Below are positions 8,363 to 17,836 of a stretch of 64,000 nt of DNA, piece after piece. The position numbers were made by a program, and so were the translations under genes. The DNA is from Exiguobacterium profundum (GTDB lineage: Bacteria > Bacillota > Bacilli > Exiguobacteriales > Exiguobacteriaceae): NCBI RefSeq assembly GCF_001909285.1, contig NZ_MRSV01000001.1, positions 1,537,680 to 1,601,679 on the forward strand, written 5' to 3'. Position 1 is the stretch's first letter. Every line of letters begins with the position of its first letter. The notes under the pieces were generated by a model. It searched no databases and was not told the DNA's origin. It was given only the letters and a program-made list of their open reading frames with translations.

Positions 8363-10006
8363 GTGGAATACAATTTGCAAGAAATGTTATTCATGTTTTT
8401 TGGAGGTCTAGGGATCTTCCTCTTCGGGATCAAATCGATGGGAGACGGACTCCAAAAGTCTGCAGGGAATCGCCTGCGAGACATCCTTGATAAGTATACA
8501 ACGAATCCATTCCTCGGTGTACTCGCCGGGATTATTGTGACAGTATTGATTCAATCATCTTCAGGTACAACCGTCATTACGGTCGGACTTGTTAGCGCCG
8601 GGTTCATGACACTCCGTCAAGCAATCGGGGTCATCATGGGGGCGAACATCGGGACGACGGTGACGGCGTTCATCATCGGATTCGATGTCGGAGAGTACGC
8701 GCTCCCGATTATTGCAATCGGTGCGGTACTATTGTTCTTCTTTAAAAAAGAAAAATTACAACACCTCGGTCAAATCTTCTTTGGCTTCGGGATGTTGTTC
8801 TATGGACTTGAATTGATGGGAAGTGGGATGAAACCACTTCGTTCAAGCGAATATTTCATCGACTTGACGCAATCAATGAGTGACAATCCGTTCCTCGGTG
8901 TCATCGTTGGTACAGTATTTACCGTGATTGTTCAATCATCGTCTGCGACGATCGGAATCTTGCAAGAACTATATGCTGGTGGATCGATTGATTTGGATGC
9001 TGCTCTTCCAGTATTGTTCGGCGATAACATCGGAACAACCATTACTGCAGTACTTGCTTCAATTGGTGCATCAGTTGCCGCACGTCGTGCAGCAGCTGCT
9101 CACGTCATCTTTAACTTGATTGGTACGACAATCTTTATGATCTTGCTAATTCCATTCACGAAATACATCTATTGGATTACAGAACTCTTGGTAATTGAAG
9201 ACAAGATGCAAATCGCATTCGCACACGGTACGTTTAACGTCGTCAACACATTGATCCAGTTCTGGTTCATCGGAACGATTGCTTGGATTGTGACGAAGTT
9301 GGTCCCAGGTGAAGACTCGATTGTCGATACGAAAGCACAACATTTAGACCCGATCTTCATTCAACAGTCGCCTTCGATTGCAGTCGAGCAAGCGAAATAT
9401 GAAGTCATCCGCATGGGAGATTTCGCAAAACTTGGTCTTGATGAAGCACGCAACTATTTGACGACTGGCGACAAGAAGCACGCTGAAAAGTCGGCACATA
9501 TCGAAGAAGCATTGAACTCGTTGAATGCGAAAATTACAGATTACCTCGTGAAATTGGCTGCTGTTGATTTGACAGAACAAGAATCTCAAGAACACAAAAC
9601 ACTCATGCATGCCATCAACGATATCGAGCGAATCGGTGATCACGTTGAGAACATCATCGAGTTGATTGATTATAAGACAGCTACGAAAGTGACGCTTTCG
9701 GCAGATGCACAAAAAGAATTGACTGAAATGTACGACCTCACACGTGCGACATTAGAGAAATCTCTTCAAACGTTGGGGAGCGGCGACATGATTGAAGCAC
9801 GTAAAGTCATTGAAATGGAAGCGAAACTCGACATGCTCGAGCGTCAATTCCGTAAGAACCACGTCGTTCGTTTGAACACAGGTGCTTGCGATGGACAAGC
9901 AGGTATGTTCTTCGTCGATATGCTTTCGAACTTGGAGCGAATCGGCGACCATGCTATGAACATCACGGAAATCACACTTGAAGATGCAAACGAAGTAACC
10001 GTATAA
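8363..10006 (+). CDS. Na+/phosphate cotransporter with C-terminal PhoU domain
   Basis: This 547-residue membrane protein has the duplicated Na/Pi-cotransporter II repeat, each with the hallmark QSSS stretch (IQSSSGTT near residue 65 and VQSSSATI near 192). A cytoplasmic PhoU-like helical domain follows from about residue 340 to the end. The family moves phosphate with sodium; the PhoU part is thought to control flux. The GTG start at 8363 follows AAAAGGAG at a rather long spacing of about 11 bases. A second phosphate system, pstSCAB-phoU, lies 5 kb downstream. The family is certain, the transported anion likely. Confidence 0.9.
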   Translation: MEYNLQEMLFMFFGGLGIFLFGIKSMGDGLQKSAGNRLRDILDKYTTNPFLGVLAGIIVTVLIQSSSGTTVITVGLVSAGFMTLRQAIGVIMGANIGTTVTAFIIGFDVGEYALPIIAIGAVLLFFFKKEKLQHLGQIFFGFGMLFYGLELMGSGMKPLRSSEYFIDLTQSMSDNPFLGVIVGTVFTVIVQSSSATIGILQELYAGGSIDLDAALPVLFGDNIGTTITAVLASIGASVAARRAAAAHVIFNLIGTTIFMILLIPFTKYIYWITELLVIEDKMQIAFAHGTFNVVNTLIQFWFIGTIAWIVTKLVPGEDSIVDTKAQHLDPIFIQQSPSIAVEQAKYEVIRMGDFAKLGLDEARNYLTTGDKKHAEKSAHIEEALNSLNAKITDYLVKLAAVDLTEQESQEHKTLMHAINDIERIGDHVENIIELIDYKTATKVTLSADAQKELTEMYDLTRATLEKSLQTLGSGDMIEARKVIEMEAKLDMLERQFRKNHVVRLNTGACDGQAGMFFVDMLSNLERIGDHAMNITEITLEDANEVTV

Positions 10007-10011
10007 ATCAG

Positions 10012-10045
10012 AAGCACTCCAAATGAAATTTGGGGTGCTTTTTCT
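10012..10045 (+). terminator. Terminator of the Na/Pi transporter gene
   Basis: AAGCACTCCAAAT pairs with ATTTGGGGTGCTT, followed by TTTCTT. Confidence 0.85.
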
Positions 10046-10065
10046 TATTCGGCAAGGAATACTCC

Positions 10066-10094
10066 TTGACACTCCAAGACATATTCAGTATATT
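10066..10094 (+). promoter_or_regulatory. tRNA promoter
   Basis: TTGACA (10066-10071), a 17-base spacer and TATATT (10089-10094) form a strong vegetative promoter 19 bases upstream of the first tRNA. Confidence 0.75.
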
Positions 10095-10112
10095 ATTACT
10101 GTATAACAACAT

Positions 10113-10186
10113 GGCGGTGTAGCTCAGCTGGCTAGAGCGTACGGTTCATACCCGTGAGGTCGTGGGTTCGACTCCCTCCGCCGCTA
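10113..10186 (+). tRNA. tRNA-Met (CAT), elongator
   Basis: A full cloverleaf is present: acceptor GGCGGTG/CGCCGCT, D-arm GCTC/GAGC, and anticodon stem TACGG/CCGTG with loop TTCATAC (anticodon CAT). The TTCGA-containing T loop has one T-T mismatch in its stem. The anticodon stem lacks the three G-C pairs of initiator tRNA, and the sequence is nearly identical to the B. subtilis elongator tRNA-Met as I recall it. CCA is not encoded. Confidence 0.93.
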
Positions 10187-10193
10187 TTTATAA

Positions 10194-10267
10194 GGACCCT
10201 TAGCTCAGCTGGTTAGAGCAGACGGCTCATAACCGTCCGGTCGTAGGTTCAAGTCCTACAGGGTCCA
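10194..10267 (+). tRNA. tRNA-Ile2 (CAT anticodon, read as k2CAU)
   Basis: The cloverleaf has acceptor GGACCCT/AGGGTCC and anticodon stem GACGG/CCGTC with loop CTCATAA. The anticodon is CAT, but the body matches the Bacillus Ile2 tRNA whose C34 is changed to lysidine by TilS so that it reads AUA. It is co-transcribed with tRNA-Met, 7 bases apart. CCA is not encoded. Confidence 0.88.
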
Positions 10268-10272
10268 TTCGT

Positions 10273-10305
10273 AAGCGACGTCACAATGTGAACGTCGCTT
10301 TTTTG
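10273..10305 (+). terminator. Terminator of the tRNA pair
   Basis: AAGCGACGT pairs with ACGTCGCTT and is followed by TTTTTG. Confidence 0.85.
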
Positions 10306-10380
10306 TTTTCAATTTAAAATTGCTGGGTAAATACTCGTTAGCATTTTGTTTTTTGAAAAATATGAAACGAGGCGGACAAA

Positions 10381-11853
10381 ATGGAACGAAACCACACCAT
10401 GATGCAATTTTTTGAATGGCATTTCGAGGCAGATCAAAAGCATTGGAAGCGACTAAAAGAGAGAGCAGCCGACTTAAATAAAGCAGGAATCACTGCACTT
10501 TGGCTACCACCTGTCACAAAAGGGCAAAGTGATCAAGATACCGGTTATGGAATCTATGACTTATATGATTTGGGTGAGTTCGATCAAAAAGGATCGATTG
10601 CCACGAAATACGGTACGAAAAAAGAACTACTTGAAGCGACAGCCTATTGCCAACAAGAACTCGGGATGCAGATTTATATGGATGTCGTCATGAACCATAA
10701 AGCCGGGGCGGATGCGACCGAGAAGTTTGAAGTGTTAGAAGTAGATCCCGACGACCGTACGAAAGTCCTTTCAGATGAAGCGTTCGAAATCGAGGGATGG
10801 ACAAAATTTGATTACGAAGCTCGTGATGGGAAATACTCTTCATTCAAATGGGACTTCACGCACTTTAACGGAACGGATTATGATGCGGCGACTGATCGTT
10901 CCGGTATTTTCTTTATTGTTGGAGAAAACAAAAGATGGAATGATAACGTCGACGATGAATTCGGTGTCTATGACTATTTAATGTTTGCGAACATCGATTA
11001 CCACCATCCCGATGTGCGTGAAGAAGTGTTGAATTGGGGGAAATGGTTCATCGAGGAGACGAAATGTGATGGATTCCGTCTTGACGCCATTAAACACATC
11101 AACTATGACTTTGTAAAAGAGTTCAGTCAGACGATGCGGGAAGAGAAAGGTGACCAATTCTATTTTGTCGGCGAGTTTTGGAAATCTGACCTTGATGCCT
11201 GTCGTGAATTTCTCGATAATATCGATTACCATGTCGATTTATTCGATGTCCCGCTCCATTACAAATTACATCAAGCCTCAGAGGAAGGGGCCGCGTTTGA
11301 CATGCGAACCATTTTTGATGATACGCTCGTTCAGTCACACCCGCTTCATTCCGTGACGTTCGTAGATAATCACGATTCACAACCCGAGGAGGCGCTTGAG
11401 TCATGGGTGAAAGATTGGTTCAAGCAAATCGCCTATGGTCTTGTCTTACTTCGTAAAGATGGTTATCCATGTGTCTTCTATGGCGATTACTACGGTATAG
11501 ACGGTCCTCACCCGACTGATGGGATGAAGCTCGCCATTGATACGCTTCTATATGCGCGCCGAGAGAAAGCGTACGGGGAGCAGGATGATTACTTTGATGA
11601 TGCAAACGTCATCGGGTGGGTACGAAAAGGTGTGGAGGAAATCGAACGTTCCGGATGTGCCGTCCTCATTTCAACTTCTGATGAATCTGAAAAGAGAATG
11701 TTTGTCGGGGAAGAACGTGCCGGTGAAACATGGGTCGATTTAACGAATACGTTGGATGATCGAATTGAGATTGATGAAGAAGGATTTGGGGTATTTAAAG
11801 TGTCGGCGGGGTCGATTTCAGTTTGGGCATTGCCAGAAGAAGATGTCGAATAA
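10381..11853 (+). CDS. Cytoplasmic alpha-amylase, GH13 subfamily 5 type
   Basis: This 490-residue glycoside hydrolase lacks a signal peptide, so it acts inside the cell on maltodextrin or glycogen. The TIM-barrel motifs are clear: DVVMNH near residue 102, GFRLDAIKH with the nucleophile D235, the acid/base E265 in VGEFW, and VDNHD with D332. The length and the opening HTMMQFFEW are typical of liquefying-type GH13_5 amylases. It is monocistronic, and no cre site was noticed upstream. It may work with the GH57 enzyme at 20.2 kb, though that is inference. Confidence 0.92.
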   Translation: MERNHTMMQFFEWHFEADQKHWKRLKERAADLNKAGITALWLPPVTKGQSDQDTGYGIYDLYDLGEFDQKGSIATKYGTKKELLEATAYCQQELGMQIYMDVVMNHKAGADATEKFEVLEVDPDDRTKVLSDEAFEIEGWTKFDYEARDGKYSSFKWDFTHFNGTDYDAATDRSGIFFIVGENKRWNDNVDDEFGVYDYLMFANIDYHHPDVREEVLNWGKWFIEETKCDGFRLDAIKHINYDFVKEFSQTMREEKGDQFYFVGEFWKSDLDACREFLDNIDYHVDLFDVPLHYKLHQASEEGAAFDMRTIFDDTLVQSHPLHSVTFVDNHDSQPEEALESWVKDWFKQIAYGLVLLRKDGYPCVFYGDYYGIDGPHPTDGMKLAIDTLLYARREKAYGEQDDYFDDANVIGWVRKGVEEIERSGCAVLISTSDESEKRMFVGEERAGETWVDLTNTLDDRIEIDEEGFGVFKVSAGSISVWALPEEDVE

Positions 11854-11863
11854 AGCATTACAA

Positions 11864-11892
11864 TTGAGTCGACCGTCACATATCTGTTACAT
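11864..11892 (+). promoter_or_regulatory. Sigma-A promoter of sodA
   Basis: TTGAGT (11864-11869) and TTACAT (11887-11892) are separated by 17 bases, about 47 bases before the start codon. Confidence 0.5.
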
Positions 11893-11938
11893 TTAAGACG
11901 AACGTTGTTCAAAACAATTTTTAAGGGGGATTTTAGTA

Positions 11939-12547
11939 ATGGCTAAATTTGAATTACCACAACTTGATTACGCATATGATGCACTCGAACCACACATTGA
12001 TGCACGCACGATGGAAATCCACCACACGAAACACCACAACACTTACGTCACAAACGTAAACAATGCACTCGAAGGAAAAGGTGTGGAGTACTCTTCACTC
12101 GAAGACTTGCTTCAAAAAATCGATTCGCTTCCTGCTGACATTCAAACAGCTGTCCGTAACAACGGTGGCGGTCATTGGAACCACTCGTTCTTCTGGAAGC
12201 TCTTGAAGAAAAATGAGAACGGCACACCGTCTGGCGATCTCGCTGCTGCAATCGATGAGTCGTTCGGTAGCTTTGATGCGTTCAAAGACGAATTCACGAA
12301 AGCTGCAACGACTCGTTTCGGTTCAGGATGGGCTTGGCTCGTCGTGAAGAACGGGAAACTCGAAGTCACGTCTACACCAAACCAAGACTCACCAATCATG
12401 GAAGGTGTTACGCCAATCCTCGGTCTTGATGTATGGGAACATGCTTACTACTTGAACTACCAAAACCGTCGTCCTGACTATATCAACGCATTCTTCCATG
12501 TCATCGATTGGGATTATGTGGCGAAATTATACGCTGACGCAAAATAA
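11939..12547 (+). CDS. sodA: Superoxide dismutase, Mn/Fe type
   Basis: This 202-residue cytoplasmic enzyme converts superoxide to peroxide. The metal ligands are seen in IHHTKHH (His near 28), [11 protein letters not shown] (His near 83) and DVWEHAYY (Asp and His near 165 and 169). GGGHWNH with the later WAW segment favours manganese, although Mn and Fe forms cannot be separated with certainty by eye. AAGGGGGA precedes the ATG. sodA followed by a class B PBP and the pst operon is the order found in B. subtilis. Confidence 0.95.
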   Translation: MAKFELPQLDYAYDALEPHIDARTMEIHHTKHHNTYVTNVNNALEGKGVEYSSLEDLLQKIDSLPADIQTAVRNNGGGHWNHSFFWKLLKKNENGTPSGDLAAAIDESFGSFDAFKDEFTKAATTRFGSGWAWLVVKNGKLEVTSTPNQDSPIMEGVTPILGLDVWEHAYYLNYQNRRPDYINAFFHVIDWDYVAKLYADAK

Positions 12548-12556
12548 GCTGGTCTT

Positions 12557-12590
12557 ACCCGGGGTTCTTATACGAATCTCGGGTTTTTTT
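12557..12590 (+). terminator. Terminator of sodA
   Basis: ACCCGGGGTTC pairs with GAATCTCGGGT (two G-T pairs), followed by seven T. Confidence 0.8.
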
Positions 12591-12704
12591 GTGTTTTTTT
12601 TTAATTTGTAAACAAATTATGATATAGTGAAAATCGGACAAAACGACAGGGATTCCTGTCCTCTATAATATAGAAGGAAATGAACGTGGAGGGAGTAAAC
12701 GGAC

Positions 12705-14768
12705 TTGGCAAAAAATCGGGTAAAAGTGCCGAAAAAACGGCGAAACCACTTACCGTTACGCTTAAATTTACTATTTTTCATCGTCTTCATTCTATTTGCG
12801 ACCCTCATTTTTCGTTTGGGTTTCGTACAAATCGTGAATGGTGAACTGATTGCTCGGGAAGTACAGAAAACGGAGTCGAGTAAAATCAAATATGAAGTGC
12901 CGCGAGGTAAAATCTACGACCGGAACGGTCAAGTGCTGGCGGATACGATTTCAAACTACTCGGTCATGTATCGCCGCTCTCAAGTGACAAAAACGGATGA
13001 ACGTTTAGACGTCGCGAAAAAATTGGCGGAAATCGTCGACATTCCAAAAGAAGACCGTAAAATGACGGAGCGAGATCGAAAGGATTACTGGATTGCAACG
13101 AATCCGGAATTGGCGCAAGAACGGACTCAAGCGTTATTGGAAGAATTATCGGAAGAGGAGCGAGCCGCATTGTCTAACCAAGACGTGGACCGGCTTTTGC
13201 TTGATTCAATCACCGAAGAAGAGATCACGTTTGATGATGCGACAGAAGAAATCATCGCCATTAAACACAATATGGAGAGTGGCTATGCACTCGACCCACA
13301 GGTCATCAAAATCGGTGCAAGCCCGAAAGAGATGGCGGTCATCGAAGAGAACTTAGAGCAGTTGCCTGGAGTGAGTGTCGAACCTTACTATCAACGGGAT
13401 TATCCTTATGATGAGACGTTCAAAAGTTTTCTAGGAAGTTATCGTCAAATTCCGGCGGAACAACGTGCATCTTATCAGGCGAAGGGTTACGGGTTGAACG
13501 ACCGGGTTGGTACCTCCTACTTGGAACAACAGTATGAAGACGTCCTTCGGGGAACGCCGGCCTATGATGTGTTCACGACGTATAAAGGGGAGCCGGTCGG
13601 TGAACCGACACGAGTGAGTGGGAATCCAGGCAAAGACATCGTCTTATCGACCGACATCGAGTTCCAAAAAGAAATCGATGAGATCTTGAAAAAGGCGATT
13701 CGCGCAGGGCGCTCTGGAAGTCCTCATTTCGACCGAGCATTCGCTGTCGTCATGAATCCACAAACGGGTGAATTGCTCGCCTTATCGGGACAAGAACTCG
13801 ATTTGGAAACGAACGAATTCAAGGATGTGTCGACCGGAACGGTTCTTCGCGCCAGCCAAATCGGATCAACCATCAAAGGGGCGACGGTCGCCTATGGATT
13901 CGAAGAAGGCGTCGTGAAACCGGGAGAATATATTTATGATGCTCCGATTCGGATTGGTTCGTCAGTGAAAGCTTCCTACCGGAATATGGGGAACATCAAC
14001 GACTTAGATGCACTCGCGATGTCATCGAACATTTATATGTTCCAAATTGCTTTGCGTCTAGCTGATTATTACTCGACAGGTCAAATTGTCGGGGAAAATG
14101 TCACGCAGGCGTTCGAAACGATGGAACACTACTATAAACAATTCGGTCTCGGAATCGAAACAGGGATCGACTTGCCGTTTGAGTCGACCGGATTCCGTAG
14201 CATCCCGGACCGCGTCACGCTTCTAATGGATATGTCGATCGGACAGTATATTTCTTATACTCCGATTCAATTGGCGCAATATACGTCAGCATTGGCGAAC
14301 GGTGGCTATCGTGTACAACCACACTTGCTGAAAGAAATCATTGAGCCGGGTTCGCTTGATGAGAACAATAAGCAAGTCGTGAGCACGTTCCAACCGAATG
14401 CGTTGAATAAAGTCGATATCCAGGATGAATACATTCAACGTGTCCGTGAAGGATATCGTCAAGGGGTTGAATCTGCGTCCGGTTCGTCTCGCATTTTACA
14501 GGAGACCGGTATGACGGCTGCAGGTAAAACCGGAACTGCTCAAGCAATCGCGGAAGGGGCAGATGGTCAGGCGAAACGAAATGCGAACGGAGAACCGATT
14601 AAGACATTGAACTCAAACCATGTCGGTTGGGCACCGTTCGATGATCCGGAAATCGCTTGGGCGATCATCATGCCTGGACTTGAGGCGGAAGGAATCAATA
14701 CGCGTGTCGCGCACGACATCATGAAAGCTTACTTTAATCTAGAAGACGTCAATGCAATGCTTCAGTAA
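12705..14768 (+). CDS. pbpA: Class B penicillin-binding protein (PBP2a/PbpA type transpeptidase)
   Basis: This 687-residue protein has a short basic N-terminus, one membrane anchor (about residues 20-42), a dimerisation/pedestal domain starting with the RG(K)IYDRNG motif, and a transpeptidase domain. The active-site motifs are S388-TIK, S440-S-N and K608-TG. It crosslinks peptidoglycan outside the membrane, and by synteny with B. subtilis pbpA it probably serves cell elongation. The TTG start at 12705 is supported by GGAGGGAG 9 bases upstream. No glycosyltransferase domain is present. Confidence 0.9.
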   Translation: MAKNRVKVPKKRRNHLPLRLNLLFFIVFILFATLIFRLGFVQIVNGELIAREVQKTESSKIKYEVPRGKIYDRNGQVLADTISNYSVMYRRSQVTKTDERLDVAKKLAEIVDIPKEDRKMTERDRKDYWIATNPELAQERTQALLEELSEEERAALSNQDVDRLLLDSITEEEITFDDATEEIIAIKHNMESGYALDPQVIKIGASPKEMAVIEENLEQLPGVSVEPYYQRDYPYDETFKSFLGSYRQIPAEQRASYQAKGYGLNDRVGTSYLEQQYEDVLRGTPAYDVFTTYKGEPVGEPTRVSGNPGKDIVLSTDIEFQKEIDEILKKAIRAGRSGSPHFDRAFAVVMNPQTGELLALSGQELDLETNEFKDVSTGTVLRASQIGSTIKGATVAYGFEEGVVKPGEYIYDAPIRIGSSVKASYRNMGNINDLDALAMSSNIYMFQIALRLADYYSTGQIVGENVTQAFETMEHYYKQFGLGIETGIDLPFESTGFRSIPDRVTLLMDMSIGQYISYTPIQLAQYTSALANGGYRVQPHLLKEIIEPGSLDENNKQVVSTFQPNALNKVDIQDEYIQRVREGYRQGVESASGSSRILQETGMTAAGKTGTAQAIAEGADGQAKRNANGEPIKTLNSNHVGWAPFDDPEIAWAIIMPGLEAEGINTRVAHDIMKAYFNLEDVNAMLQ

Positions 14769-14769
14769 A

Positions 14770-14797
14770 AGAAGTCACTTCGGTGACTTCTTTTTTT
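14770..14797 (+). terminator. Terminator of pbpA
   Basis: GAAGTCACT/CGGTGACTTC forms a stem followed by seven T. Confidence 0.85.
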
Positions 14798-14800
14798 GTC

Positions 14801-14839
14801 TTTACAATTCTTTTACGTTCCGTTTATTTCTCGTTAATA
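14801..14839 (+). promoter_or_regulatory. PhoP box array upstream of pstS
   Basis: Four hexamers TTTACA, TTTACG, TTTATT and TTAATA start at 14801, 14812, 14823 and 14834, an exact 11-base period. This is the B. subtilis PhoP box arrangement (TT(A/C/T)ACA-like repeats on one helix face). A -10-like TATTAAT follows at 14854. Activation under phosphate limitation is inferred. Confidence 0.8.
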
Positions 14840-14921
14840 GAAGTTCATTAGGATATTAATTGTAGGACAGAACAACAAATCCACAACAAAAATCAAAGCA
14901 AACTCAAGGAGGACGTCACAA

Positions 14922-15860
14922 ATGTCTTGGATGAAAAAATCAGCTTTACTCGCTTCAATCACTTCAGTCGCACTCGTAGGTGCTGCTTGTGGGAACAATG
15001 AAGAAGGTGGCGCTGCTGAAGGCGGCGATGCGCTCTCAGGAAAAGTGGTCATGGATGGATCATCAACTGTATTCCCAATCATGGAAGCAGTCGCAGAAGA
15101 ATTTTCAGCTGAACAACCAGAAGTTGAAGTGACAGTCGGTGTCTCTGGTACGGGTGGTGGCTTCAAACGTTTCGTGACGGGAGAGACAGACTTCTCGAAC
15201 GCATCACGTGAAATCAAAGAAGAAGAAGCAGCCGAAGCTGAGAAAAACGGTGTGGAATTCACGCAACTCTCGGTTGCACTTGATGGACTTTCGCTTGTTG
15301 TTAACCCAGCGAACGATTGGGCACAAGATATCACGATTGAAGAATTGAATAAGATGTGGACGGACACAAGCATCAAGACATGGAAAGACGTTCGTTCAGA
15401 CTGGCCAGATGAGGAGATTTCATTCTTCGCACCAGGTAAAGACTCAGGTACATTTGACTTCTTCAATGAAGCCGTCCTTGACGATACGGACATTCGTGAA
15501 GACGCACAATTGTCAGAGGATGACAACGTCCTCGTCACGGGTGTAGCTGGAACAGAAGGTGCAATCGGATTCTTCGGATATGCATACTACATCGAAAACC
15601 AAGACACGCTTCGTGCCATGGCAGTCGAGGGTGTAGAGCCAACTCCAGAAACAATCAATGACCTTTCTTATCCACTCTCACGTGAAATCTACACGTACGT
15701 CAACAACGCTTCGTTGAAAGACAAAGAGCAAGTTGCAGAATTCGCACGCTTCATGAACGAAAACGCAGGTGCGCTCTCTGAAGAAGTAGGATATGTCGGT
15801 ATGGAACAAGCGCGTTACGACGAAAACATGAAGATGATCGACGAAATCGCTGGAGAATAA
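14922..15860 (+). CDS. pstS: Phosphate ABC transporter substrate-binding lipoprotein
   Basis: This 312-residue protein has a lipoprotein signal with cleavage before the cysteine in VGAAC (residue 23). Phosphate-binding segments follow: DGSSTVFP, SGTGGGFKRF, and SNASREIKEEE. It captures phosphate outside the membrane for PstCAB. AAGGAGG lies upstream of ATG 14922. A PhoP box array precedes the gene, and a strong hairpin follows it before pstC, which would favour higher pstS expression. The mature protein is acidic (many Glu and Asp residues). Confidence 0.95.
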   Translation: MSWMKKSALLASITSVALVGAACGNNEEGGAAEGGDALSGKVVMDGSSTVFPIMEAVAEEFSAEQPEVEVTVGVSGTGGGFKRFVTGETDFSNASREIKEEEAAEAEKNGVEFTQLSVALDGLSLVVNPANDWAQDITIEELNKMWTDTSIKTWKDVRSDWPDEEISFFAPGKDSGTFDFFNEAVLDDTDIREDAQLSEDDNVLVTGVAGTEGAIGFFGYAYYIENQDTLRAMAVEGVEPTPETINDLSYPLSREIYTYVNNASLKDKEQVAEFARFMNENAGALSEEVGYVGMEQARYDENMKMIDEIAGE

Positions 15861-15873
15861 GATGATAGGTGGC

Positions 15874-15900
15874 AGAAGGTGAGACGCGGTCTCGCCTTCT
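15874..15900 (+). other. Intercistronic stem-loop in the pst operon
   Basis: AGAAGGTGAGAC pairs over 12 bases with GTCTCGCCTTCT around a GCG loop. No T tract follows, so it is more likely an mRNA-stabilising or processing hairpin than a terminator. Confidence 0.6.
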
Positions 15901-15943
15901 CGCCATGCTTTCTAGTATGAAGAGGTAGGGAGCGATACACGAG

Positions 15944-16888
15944 ATGAATGAACCGAACAATAAGCTTTCGATTCGAGAGATGATTCAACAAAATAAACAA
16001 AAGAAATATAGTACGACGAACGTGTTTGATAAAATCATGCCGTTCTTATTATTCTTGAGCGCATTCGTATCGGTCGTCACGACCATTGGTATTGCGTTCA
16101 CACTAGGCTTTGAGCTATTCAAGTTCTTTGAACGAGTCCCTGTCGCAGAATTTTTAGGATCGACAGAATGGTACCCACTTAGTGCAGATCAGCGCTTCGG
16201 GGTATGGGCCCTTGTCATGGGAACACTCCAAATTACTGTGATTGCGATGATTGTAGCCGTCCCACTCGGTTTGGCGTCTGCGATTTATTTAAGTGAATAC
16301 GCCTCTGAACGGGCACGACGTGTATTGAAACCAATTCTAGAAGTGTTGGCCGGTGTGCCGACCATCGTATTCGGTTTCTTCGCCTTGTCATTCATTACAC
16401 CGATTCTGCAAGCACTCATCCCAGGACTTCAAATTTACAATGCACTAAGCCCAGGGATTGTCGTCGGGATTATGATTATTCCGATGATTGCCTCGATTTC
16501 TGAGGATGCAATGAGTGCTGTTCCGAAGAAAATTCGGGACGGTGCGCTCGGTTTAGGTGCGACACGTCTTGAAGTGGCGACAAAAGTTGTCATGCCCGCA
16601 GCGACGTCTGGAATCATTGCCTCCATCGTTCTCGGTATGAGCCGTGCGATTGGGGAGACGATGATTGTAACCATCGCTGGTGGTTCACAGCCAAACTTCG
16701 AGTTCAATCCGCTCAATGCGATTCAGACGATGACAGCGTATATCGTTCAAATCGCCAAAGGTGATGCAGGTTATGGCACAATCGAATATTACAGTATCTA
16801 TGCGGTCGGTGCGCTGTTGTTCGTCTTCACTCTATTGATGAACTTGCTCGCAAACTGGGTGACGCGCCGCTTCAGAGAGGAGTACTAA
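15944..16888 (+). CDS. pstC: Phosphate ABC transporter permease PstC
   Basis: This 314-residue permease has about six membrane helices and the binding-protein-dependent transport motif around ALGLGATRLEVATKVVMPAA. It forms the channel with PstA. AGGTAGGGAG lies upstream of ATG 15944. Its stop is followed after one base by the pstA start, indicating tight coupling. Confidence 0.93.
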   Translation: MNEPNNKLSIREMIQQNKQKKYSTTNVFDKIMPFLLFLSAFVSVVTTIGIAFTLGFELFKFFERVPVAEFLGSTEWYPLSADQRFGVWALVMGTLQITVIAMIVAVPLGLASAIYLSEYASERARRVLKPILEVLAGVPTIVFGFFALSFITPILQALIPGLQIYNALSPGIVVGIMIIPMIASISEDAMSAVPKKIRDGALGLGATRLEVATKVVMPAATSGIIASIVLGMSRAIGETMIVTIAGGSQPNFEFNPLNAIQTMTAYIVQIAKGDAGYGTIEYYSIYAVGALLFVFTLLMNLLANWVTRRFREEY

Positions 16889-16889
16889 T

Positions 16890-17801
16890 ATGGCTTTACC
16901 GAACAGTGAGTTCAAGAATACGAAGAACTTGATGAATCGTGAGACGGTGTCTCAACGAATTAAACGACGTTTACAATTGAATGAAATATTTAAGTACATC
17001 TTTTTGGCGGGACTTTTCTTTGCGCTCGTTGTCTTATCGACGTTGATTTATGACATCGTGTCCAAAGGGGCAGGGTGGGTCAATCTCGATTTCTTGCGCA
17101 ACTTCCCGTCGCGCCGTCCTGAACAGGCTGGATTATATCCTGCGTTGATTGGGTCGTTATGGCTCATGCTATTGATCGTACCGATGGTGTTTGTCATCGG
17201 TGTTGGAGCGGCAATTTACTTGGAAGAATACGCTCCAAAAAATCGCATGACTTCGTTTATTGAAGTCAACATTTCAAACTTGGCTGGCGTCCCATCAATT
17301 GTGTTCGGATTGCTCGGTTTGACGATTTTCGTACGTGTCATGGAATTAGGAAACTCGATTATGGCCGGGGCTTTGACGCTCGGTCTCATGAGTTTGCCGA
17401 TTGTTATCGTGGCCTCACAGGAAGCGCTACGAGCAGTCAAAATGGAATTACGACACGCTTCGCTAGCACTCGGGGCATCGAAGTGGCAGACGACATTTAA
17501 CGTCGTGTTACCTTCGGCGTTACCAGGAATCATCACGGGGATTATCCTAGCGGTTTCCCGTGCAATTGGTGAAACGGCTCCACTCATCATGGTCGGAGCG
17601 GCAACATTCATTTCAACGACACCGAGTAACATTTTCTCTGACTTCACGGCCCTCCCGATCCAGATTTACAACTGGACGAGCCGACCACAAGCAGAGTTCC
17701 AAAACTTAGCGGCAGCAGGGATCATCGTACTTATGACGATGCTCATCGCGATGAACTCGGTTGCAATCTATATTCGAAACAAATATACAAATCGACACTA
17801 A
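16890..17801 (+). CDS. pstA: Phosphate ABC transporter permease PstA
   Basis: This 303-residue permease is the PstC partner, with about six helices and the EAA-type loop [29 protein letters not shown] within the end of pstC serves as ribosome site. It lies between pstC and pstB in the standard order. Confidence 0.93.
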   Translation: MALPNSEFKNTKNLMNRETVSQRIKRRLQLNEIFKYIFLAGLFFALVVLSTLIYDIVSKGAGWVNLDFLRNFPSRRPEQAGLYPALIGSLWLMLLIVPMVFVIGVGAAIYLEEYAPKNRMTSFIEVNISNLAGVPSIVFGLLGLTIFVRVMELGNSIMAGALTLGLMSLPIVIVASQEALRAVKMELRHASLALGASKWQTTFNVVLPSALPGIITGIILAVSRAIGETAPLIMVGAATFISTTPSNIFSDFTALPIQIYNWTSRPQAEFQNLAAAGIIVLMTMLIAMNSVAIYIRNKYTNRH

Positions 17802-17836
17802 GTCTTTTTTGCAGATGTTTGAGGAGGAAGCTCGAG

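Noticed and set aside
14834-15538. A 234-codon open frame antisense to pstS
   Set aside because: It is the Ser/Ala-rich shadow of a clear pstS gene and has no ribosome site or homology.
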